Of a DNA stretch of 5,041 nt, positions 1-5,041 are shown piece by piece (the first letter of the stretch is position 1; each line of letters opens with the position of its first letter). Below the pieces are notes generated by a model, which had not been told where the DNA came from, did not search any database, and saw nothing but the letters and a program-made list of their open reading frames with translations. Source of the stretch: Bacteroidota bacterium (GTDB taxonomy: Bacteria; Bacteroidota; Ignavibacteria; Ignavibacteriales; Melioribacteraceae); assembly GCA_023447335.1 (NCBI GenBank), contig JAEXOD010000042.1, forward strand, positions 1 to 5,041, written 5' to 3'. Both the position numbers and the translations under genes were made by a program.

Positions 1-14
1 CCCGCCCCCGCCAT
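1..14 (-). other. Possible start of a fourth operon gene, overlapping the PorV-like stop
   Basis: On the minus strand the PorV-like stop and an ATG share one base (TAATG, with the ATG at 12-14). The following codons would read Met-Ala-Gly-Ala-Gly. An AGGA lies 11 bases upstream (26-29), a weak and somewhat distant ribosome site. Only four complete codons are present, and they are very GC-rich compared with the window, so this may equally be a chance ATG, an intergenic G-rich tract or an assembly edge. Confidence 0.2.
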
Positions 15-1039
15 TAAAATTGTATTCCTATACTGAATCTATGTGTTTTTTCTAATCTTCCGTAATCCGCCCAAGCATAATCAAAATGGATATTATAACC
101 AGGAGTAAACTCGTAAACTGCTCCGGCACCAAATGTAAAACCGCCTTCACTATCTTCCAATAGTAAATCGCGATACCCGGTTCTAAGCAATATAACTCCA
201 AACATATCCCATTCAATACCAACATTTATTTTTTCGTAATTATCATTTGGGTGCACAGCATCTGCAGCAAAAATTACTTTATGTTGAGAAGATATCTGAT
301 ATGGAATTGCAATACCAACTCTAAACAGAGTCGGTAGAGAGAATTTATCTGTTCTAAGCTCTGCGGGCAATTTATCATTATCACCGTTTATGTCAGTGTT
401 ATGATCATAATCAATATATAAATCTCTTCCGTCATAACCGGCTCTTGGTCCAAAATTAGCTACGCTTGCACCTAAAGTAACTCCGCCTTCAACTATTTCG
501 TATTGAACGCCAAAATTTAAGCCGAAAGTAGAAAGACTGCTATGCCAAATTGATTCGTTAATATAATTAACCGATAACCCGACTGATACACGATCTGTTA
601 ACATTAATCCGTAACCTAATCCTAACGCAAAATTATTAACAGTATATTTTTCACCCGTGCCATGTTCAAATTCAACTGTTCTAACATCAATTTCACCCGA
701 ATTTAAAGAAGTAACCTGTAACATAAAACTACCGATCCCTTCTAACTTTAATGCACCAACTGCATAATTATACGATATATCGGCTAACCATTGATTATTT
801 GTGAATTGAACGTCACTACGCGGAATTCGTCCTAAAACAGCAGGATTGAAAAAAGTTAGAGAAGCTTCTCCGTTTAAGGCAACACCGGCATTACCCATAG
901 CTGCAGAACGTGAGCTTGGTTCAATTTTTAGAAACTGACCGATTGTTGTACCTATTTTACTTTGTGCAATTATTTCAAAATTCAATAGCAGCACAAACGA
1001 AATTAATAATAACGATATGTTTAATTTATTGTTTTTCAT
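14..1039 (-). CDS. PorV/PorQ-like outer-membrane beta-barrel protein
   Basis: A 341-residue protein of the PorV/PorQ (UPF0164, FadL-like fold) family. Residues 1-26 are a signal peptide ending IIAQ. The mature N-terminus has the family signature: GQFLKIEPSSRSAAMGNAGVA (about 34-54), followed by FFNPAVLG at 63-70. The rest alternates short amphipathic beta-strands (for example FALGLGYGLML, VSVGLSVNYI, GFTFGAGAVYEF), and the chain ends in the characteristic FDYAWADYG segment and a final strand HRFSIGIQF with a C-terminal Phe. In T9SS bacteria PorV is the outer-membrane protein that collects cargo from the translocon and passes it to the attachment complex, while PorQ partners the sortase PorZ; which of these, if either, this paralogue resembles functionally cannot be told from sequence alone. 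Its position 12 bases after the putative cargo gene suggests a dedicated partner. A loop at about 211-223 is unusually acidic. The start is supported by an AAGGCGGT site 6 bases upstream. Confidence 0.88.
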   Translation of the reverse strand: MKNNKLNISLLLISFVLLLNFEIIAQSKIGTTIGQFLKIEPSSRSAAMGNAGVALNGEASLTFFNPAVLGRIPRSDVQFTNNQWLADISYNYAVGALKLEGIGSFMLQVTSLNSGEIDVRTVEFEHGTGEKYTVNNFALGLGYGLMLTDRVSVGLSVNYINESIWHSSLSTFGLNFGVQYEIVEGGVTLGASVANFGPRAGYDGRDLYIDYDHNTDINGDNDKLPAELRTDKFSLPTLFRVGIAIPYQISSQHKVIFAADAVHPNDNYEKINVGIEWDMFGVILLRTGYRDLLLEDSEGGFTFGAGAVYEFTPGYNIHFDYAWADYGRLEKTHRFSIGIQF

Positions 1040-1045
1040 AGTCGC

Positions 1046-1053
1046 ACCGCCTT
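1046..1053 (-). promoter_or_regulatory. Shine-Dalgarno site for the PorV-like gene
   Basis: Minus-strand AAGGCGGT, one mismatch from the AAGGAGGT consensus, 6 bases before the ATG at 1037-1039. Its first two bases lie within the TAA stop codon of the preceding gene, so stop and ribosome-binding site overlap. It supports the chosen start and a coupled operon. Confidence 0.75.
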
Positions 1054-4000
1054 ATTTAATAATTGCAAATTTACCGATGAATGTACCGATATCGGAAGCA
1101 TCGACATGGAAAATATATAAACCGGGAGCTACTTCCATATTATCCTTTGTTCGTAAATCCCAACTTATAGTACCGTTTGTAATAGTACCGTCATGATATA
1201 GTGTATTAACCAACTCACCGTTTACCGTAAATATTCTTACAACACAGTTTGCAGGCAATCCTCTAAACTCAATTTTTCGTTCACCTCTACCGCTAACGGC
1301 ATACCTTTGAGGTTCAAAACTTGCAGCACCGACATAAGGATTTGGTACTACATATGGTTTACCGTCAAATTCATTCTTTGCAGAGGTTTTATTAATAAAC
1401 TGACCTGTAGTCGTAAATTGAAAAACATCCGTAGAATTATACGGTATGTTTAACTTCAATTTATAAACGTCACCTAGAGTAGTAGGCGTCAACAAATAAT
1501 TATTTCCCCACCCGGTAGTATCAAGTTCAATTTTCCAAGTTGCTTTTAATACTGTAGGTTGAGCTAATGTATATGTTAATATTTCAATATACTCCGAAGG
1601 AGAATTTAATGTACCCGAATTATCCAAATCTCTAAATCTAAATTTAAGCTTTTTATCTCCGGTTGAAGTTTTTGCTATAACTTTAAACTTAGCTTGTTTT
1701 GCGGGAACTCCAACTGCTGCTACAGAAGTATCTACTACTATATCTGAAAATTGAATTTCCAAATTTTCCGGAAATCCGAATCTTCTCAAGGTTATAGGGA
1801 AAGCTTCGGAATAACGTACTTTAAACTTTCCGTTTGTTTTACTTTCCATAGTAAAACCGGTGTTAGCCGAGTCAATAGAAATTTGGCTGGGGGTTGATAT
1901 AATCGGTAACAATCCCAACCCAACCTGACCAATACCCTTTCCGTCTAAGTCATTACCTGTTTTGTATAAGGTATCGTTTGCCGTTTTATCAATTAACATA
2001 TATGTCTGAGCTCTCACACTATCTTGATGATTAGCAAATCGAATCTCAAACACATGATTATCAGGAACGATATCCGGAATTTTAACCTGAATGTCAACAT
2101 TCCCCACACCTGTTCCTTCTACTTGCGATATGTTATTTGCAGTTGCCGGAATATAACCTAAAGCCGGTGCATTCGGAAATACTTCAACGGCATTTTTAGG
2201 GAGGATAATTCCGCCTCGTAAAGTTTGACTTACCGTAATAGCATTTTCTGAAGGATAAATTTCAATTGAATCAACACCTCTATCATAAGCAGTAACGGCA
2301 TAAAAATATTTTTGACCGTTTATTACCGTAGTATCTTTATATGAATGTGTCAATCCGGAATTACTTCCTAAATAATATGCTACACCTTCTACGGTTGTTT
2401 TACTAAAACCTTCAACTCCGTTTATTAAATCGAATTGAGCTAAAGGTTTGCCGTGCCCAATCGGACCCGACCCTGTTGCGGTGTAAATTACCTGAGGGTC
2501 TAAAAATGCAGGATCTGTACTTCTGTAAATTCTATACCCTTCAAAATCATTGTTGTTTGTAATAGGATCATATGCACTTTCAGAAGCATCGTCCCAAGTT
2601 AACATTACATAACCGTCTCCGGCAAATGCTTTTAATTCAGGCATAGGAGGCGGAACGGCAAATTGATAATTTGCTTTATATATTTGTTGAACAACTTTTG
2701 TAGTTGTTTTTAATTCTCTTAAATCTTGACCGAAACCTAAAGCCAAACTGAATCTTTCTATCTTTCCAGCTTCAAGTTTAAATGGACCGGATGCGAATAA
2801 AAACCCGATATTGTAATTCATCACCAAAGGAACGTCAAAGGAGCTATCGGGATTTGCAAAGTTATTATACAATCTTTTGGGCCATTCTTTACCGTCATCA
2901 AAAAAAACTATGTTATCAACTTGAGTAGTCGGAGCGCCGGTCCCTGCTTTAATACGATTCATCTTAAATCCGGTTAAGCCTATCTGATCAGATTCGTCAA
3001 TATCAGTCTTATCAAAATTAGGTTCTCCGTATGTGGGTTTTCCGTCTCTTTCTCCGGTATCGTTTGTACCAAATATACCATCAGCACCGGTATCATGAAA
3101 CTCTGACATCCAATCCATATCTTCGTCACCTGTCCACCAAACTCCCACTTTATACGCAGGCATATTAACTAATTTATTGTAATAGTTTTCAAATTTAGTG
3201 ACATCATATTTTGATTGAACGTAATTTAATATTGCTTGTTGTCCGACTATTAAATCACCTGTTCCGCCGTCTCTCTTTTCATCGGTTATACCATCTTCGT
3301 CATTATCCTTTAAATCAGTTCCGTTACCGGGGGTTTCCATATAAGAATAACCAAGATATCCCGTATTACCAATTGCTCCGTGCCCGTTTTTATCCCATGT
3401 ATAAACTAAGTTTAAACCTGCTGATTTATCAAAAAATGCATTATCATCATCAGATTCGGCTATTCCGTCTTGTCCTATACTACTGCCTCCTACTCCGCTG
3501 TCCATATATAATCCGAAAATTATATTGTTATCGTAAGTTGTAGTACCTTCATTGGCAATATCAAAATGGAAAAATATTACATTACTTGCCTGAGGATTAG
3601 ACCATTGAAAACCTCTTTGTTCAATTTTTAGCCCTAATCCTCTTCTTGTAGCATCACGAACATCAGGAATGTAATTAGGCCATGCATCATAAAAATCGTC
3701 ATCATAAACCACAAAACTTTCTTGGTCTGCACCTGCATGTTTTCCAAAATATCCGTTCCAACTACCACTCCAACCAGGATCATCAAAATCATTCAATTTA
3801 TCTATCCACTGATCGGGCCAAGTTCTAGGATCGTTACTCAATGCCACAGAACGCCCTTTGTTAATTAAAGGGTCAGGTTGAAAATATCCGGGTCTTGGTT
3901 CAAATCTCATTACACGATTATAAAACGGCGATGTTCCTTGTCGTTCACGGTAACCCGTTTCCATTATATAAGCCGGGGTTCCGGTTGATTGTATTACTTT

Positions 4001-4300
4001 TGCCAACACAAAGGGAGTAGTTCCGTCACTATAATTTTCTCCGCTTCCTTTTGGTACTTCTACCGAATGGAACACACTTAAATCTACCCTTAACGGATCC
4101 GAAGGATAATCTCCTACCATTCCGTAATTATAAAACATCGTACGTATCCTGTTTGCGTCATGAGTTCCCTGTCTTTCTGCATCTAAACGACCTCTTAATT
4201 CTTGAGGAACAACAGGCAATAAGTTTTGAGCAATGACAAAATTACTCACAATTATATAAAACAAGATAAAATTTATTTTACTAATAATTTTTCTATTCAT
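1052..4300 (-). CDS. Large secreted surface protein with FN3 module and T9SS-type C-terminal domain
   Basis: A 1082-residue exported protein of unknown function. Residues 1-25 form a Sec signal peptide (basic MNRKIISK, hydrophobic core, likely cleavage around IAQ|N); there is no lipobox cysteine. Residues 26-550 form a long region rich in Asp, Gly and aromatics that I cannot assign to a named domain; it includes a Trp-rich stretch (about 161-208) and acidic loops, DNDEDGITDE at 332-341 and a run at 402-441. Residues 552-690 look like a fibronectin type III module: VMLTWDD at 565-571, GYRIYRSTD at 588-596, YFYAVTAYDRG at 665-675. Residues 700-975 are beta-rich and unassigned. Residues 981-1082 are a sorting-type domain with VVPNPYVG, WDLRTKDN, GLYIFHVDA and a terminal GKFAIIK. 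Its likely route is Sec, then T9SS, then the cell surface. The start is supported by the signal peptide and an AGGAG site 10 bases upstream. No hydrolase or protease catalytic motif was recognised. It has a single Cys (1019). It lies between a TonB receptor and a PorV-like gene, so a surface ligand-capture or scaffold role is possible, but this is inference. Confidence 0.9.
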   Translation of the reverse strand: MNRKIISKINFILFYIIVSNFVIAQNLLPVVPQELRGRLDAERQGTHDANRIRTMFYNYGMVGDYPSDPLRVDLSVFHSVEVPKGSGENYSDGTTPFVLAKVIQSTGTPAYIMETGYRERQGTSPFYNRVMRFEPRPGYFQPDPLINKGRSVALSNDPRTWPDQWIDKLNDFDDPGWSGSWNGYFGKHAGADQESFVVYDDDFYDAWPNYIPDVRDATRRGLGLKIEQRGFQWSNPQASNVIFFHFDIANEGTTTYDNNIIFGLYMDSGVGGSSIGQDGIAESDDDNAFFDKSAGLNLVYTWDKNGHGAIGNTGYLGYSYMETPGNGTDLKDNDEDGITDEKRDGGTGDLIVGQQAILNYVQSKYDVTKFENYYNKLVNMPAYKVGVWWTGDEDMDWMSEFHDTGADGIFGTNDTGERDGKPTYGEPNFDKTDIDESDQIGLTGFKMNRIKAGTGAPTTQVDNIVFFDDGKEWPKRLYNNFANPDSSFDVPLVMNYNIGFLFASGPFKLEAGKIERFSLALGFGQDLRELKTTTKVVQQIYKANYQFAVPPPMPELKAFAGDGYVMLTWDDASESAYDPITNNNDFEGYRIYRSTDPAFLDPQVIYTATGSGPIGHGKPLAQFDLINGVEGFSKTTVEGVAYYLGSNSGLTHSYKDTTVINGQKYFYAVTAYDRGVDSIEIYPSENAITVSQTLRGGIILPKNAVEVFPNAPALGYIPATANNISQVEGTGVGNVDIQVKIPDIVPDNHVFEIRFANHQDSVRAQTYMLIDKTANDTLYKTGNDLDGKGIGQVGLGLLPIISTPSQISIDSANTGFTMESKTNGKFKVRYSEAFPITLRRFGFPENLEIQFSDIVVDTSVAAVGVPAKQAKFKVIAKTSTGDKKLKFRFRDLDNSGTLNSPSEYIEILTYTLAQPTVLKATWKIELDTTGWGNNYLLTPTTLGDVYKLKLNIPYNSTDVFQFTTTGQFINKTSAKNEFDGKPYVVPNPYVGAASFEPQRYAVSGRGERKIEFRGLPANCVVRIFTVNGELVNTLYHDGTITNGTISWDLRTKDNMEVAPGLYIFHVDASDIGTFIGKFAIIK
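1055..1360 (-). other. T9SS type A-like C-terminal sorting domain of the large secreted protein
   Basis: Residues 981-1082 of the 1082-residue protein. The order of elements matches the type A C-terminal domain that directs cargo through the type IX secretion system: a PNPY motif (986-989), beta-strands KIEFRGLP and VVRIFTVNGELV, a W-D-L-R segment (1047-1050), G-L-Y at 1060-1062, and a final strand ending in lysine (GKFAIIK). The same region also resembles the FlgD Ig-like fold, which is related in shape, so a profile comparison is needed to separate the two. Either way it is a small terminal beta-sandwich. The PorV-like gene just downstream favours the secretion reading. Confidence 0.7.
2231..2647 (-). 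other. Fibronectin type III-like domain of the large secreted protein
   Basis: Residues about 552-690. It opens after a proline-rich hinge (VPPPMPE, 549-555), has the core tryptophan in VMLTWDD (W569), the strand GYRIYRSTD and the closing YFYAVTAYDRG strand followed by PSENAITV. These are the usual landmarks of FN3 modules in secreted bacterial proteins. At about 140 residues it is longer than a standard FN3 of about 90-100; the extra length lies between the YRIYRS and YFYAV strands (about 597-660). It probably acts as a spacer or adhesion module. Confidence 0.75.
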
Positions 4301-4303
4301 AAT

Positions 4304-5041
4304 TTAGTTACTCCTAATAGAAATACCGAACTCAATTCTTCTCGGTTCGTAATATCTGGAAGGATTTGTTAACTGTACACGATTTGCAGTCGGAGTTAAA
4401 GAATAATCCGGACTGCCGGTTGAAGGGAAAACAAATCCGTTAACATAACGTGTATTTAATAAATTGAACACACGTGCAAAAACACTTAGATTTATTCCTG
4501 CAATTTCAAAATATTTTTCTGCTCGCAAGTCTACCAAAACATAACTATCCTTTATACCGCTGTTGGTTTCTAAATCAGCACCAAAAGCCGTTGTTCCTAC
4601 TTCGGGTGTATAGGGCTGACCGCTACCAAAACGAACAATCGCTCCTAAGGAGTAATTTTTATGTTCATACCATATTGCCGTAAAGTTCAAAGTGTGTCTT
4701 TGATCCCACGAGAACGGAATATCTCTTGGTCTGCTATCTTTACCGCTTGCTGCTCTATTAGCAGTTTCTTGGGGATCAGATGAATTACCGTTTGCAAATT
4801 GCATTGTATAATCTAACGTTAAGCTTAAAGGTGATAAATCCCTATGATTTAATGATACCGTAAATCCGGAAACACTTCCGAAATCAATATTAGTAAATCG
4901 AGCATAATCTGCTGCTGCATATGTACTCACAAATTCTACACCCAACAAATCACGAATGTCTTTATAAAAGAATGACAGTTCGGCTCCAAAATAACTGGAA
5001 ATTGCTTGTTTGTATCCGAACTCATATTGTATCGTTTTTTC
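4304..5041 (-). CDS. TonB-dependent outer-membrane receptor, C-terminal part (5' end outside window)
   Basis: This is the last 245 codons of a larger gene; the frame stays open to the window edge, so the true start lies upstream. An apparent start at 4948 is a TTG inside the reading frame (residues KDIRDL-LGVEF run through it) and is not a real start. The protein is the outer half of a 22-stranded beta-barrel that would import a ligand across the outer membrane using TonB/ExbBD energy. Visible family features, in fragment numbering: YEFGYKQ near the start, FFYKDIRDL at about 24-32, WDQRHTLNF at 112-120, GSGQPYTP at 139-146, then the alternating beta-strand pattern ending in FNLLNTRY at 192-199 and YYEPRRIEFGISI at 230-242. 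These are typical of the C-terminal barrel in Bacteroidota/Ignavibacteria-type receptors. The plug domain, TonB box and any N-terminal carboxypeptidase-like domain are not in the window, so the substrate cannot be inferred. No SusD-type partner follows. The next gene begins 3 bases after the stop. Confidence 0.9.
   Translation of the reverse strand, partial: EKTIQYEFGYKQAISSYFGAELSFFYKDIRDLLGVEFVSTYAAADYARFTNIDFGSVSGFTVSLNHRDLSPLSLTLDYTMQFANGNSSDPQETANRAASGKDSRPRDIPFSWDQRHTLNFTAIWYEHKNYSLGAIVRFGSGQPYTPEVGTTAFGADLETNSGIKDSYVLVDLRAEKYFEIAGINLSVFARVFNLLNTRYVNGFVFPSTGSPDYSLTPTANRVQLTNPSRYYEPRRIEFGISIRSN
4311..4315 (-). promoter_or_regulatory. Shine-Dalgarno site for the large secreted protein
   Basis: Minus-strand AGGAG, separated by 10 bases from the ATG at 4298-4300. 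It lies inside the last codons of the upstream receptor (AGG AGT encoding Arg-Ser), so the ribosome finishing the receptor would cover the initiation site. This indicates translational coupling and fixes the start of the 1082-residue protein. Confidence 0.75.

Noticed and set aside
1040..1051. Promoter or terminator between the large protein and the PorV-like gene
   Set aside because: The gap is 12 bases and is largely taken up by a ribosome-binding site; there is no room for either signal and no hairpin.
2978..3307. Tandem protein repeat in the large protein
   Set aside because: The two acidic runs share Asp/Gly composition but do not align as copies of one unit, and no DNA-level repeat is seen.
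3211..3543. Plus-strand open frame of 110 codons
   Set aside because: It lies wholly opposite the large secreted protein, is rich in Leu, Arg and Tyr in the manner of an antisense shadow, and has no family features.
4051..4236. Plus-strand open frame of 61 codons
   Set aside because: Antisense to the N-terminal part of the large protein, with no recognisable protein features or ribosome site considered convincing.
1052..4300. Peptidase or glycoside hydrolase function for the large protein
   Set aside because: No catalytic motif (for example HExxH or a serine GxSxG with supporting blocks) was found on reading, so no enzyme activity is claimed.
4474..4683. Plus-strand open frame of 69 codons
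   Set aside because: Antisense to the conserved receptor barrel codons; its composition reflects the opposite strand.
4304..4948. Separate short gene starting at 4948
   Set aside because: The supposed start is an internal TTG; the same frame continues to the window edge with receptor-like residues, so it is one partial gene.

Overview
The window is a compact, AT-rich block with three genes, all on the minus strand and reading from high to low coordinates. In transcription order they are: the C-terminal quarter or so of a TonB-dependent outer-membrane receptor (4304-5041, its start lies beyond the window); a 1082-residue secreted surface protein with a fibronectin type III module and a type IX secretion (T9SS)-like C-terminal domain (1052-4300); and a 341-residue PorV/PorQ-like outer-membrane beta-barrel protein (14-1039). 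The gaps between them are only 3 and 12 bases, and each downstream gene has a Shine-Dalgarno-like site overlapping the end of the gene before it, so they look like one translationally coupled transcription unit. No promoter, terminator, RNA gene, mobile element, CRISPR array or repeat family is visible.

The combination of receptor, FN3/T9SS-type secreted protein and PorV-like protein points to the FCB group (Bacteroidota and relatives). The style of the proteins recalls Ignavibacteria, Kapabacteria or similar lineages close to Chlorobi. That placement comes from remembered family resemblance and has not been tested by any search.

How the parts may work together (inference): the receptor would import a ligand across the outer membrane using TonB energy. 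The large protein has a Sec signal peptide, no lipobox and a C-terminal domain of T9SS type, so it would be exported to the cell surface. The PorV-like protein may receive or hold it there, as PorV does in the T9SS attachment complex. The substrate is unknown, and no catalytic motif was recognised in the large protein. The most notable points are the possibility of a dedicated cargo/PorV pair fused to a receptor operon, the roughly 525-residue N-terminal region of the large protein that matches no domain I can name, and acidic putative calcium-binding loops in both secreted proteins.

The first 13 bases are pure G/C apart from one A, unlike the rest of the window. They contain a possible start codon for a fourth gene overlapping the PorV-like stop codon, but too little sequence is present to judge.
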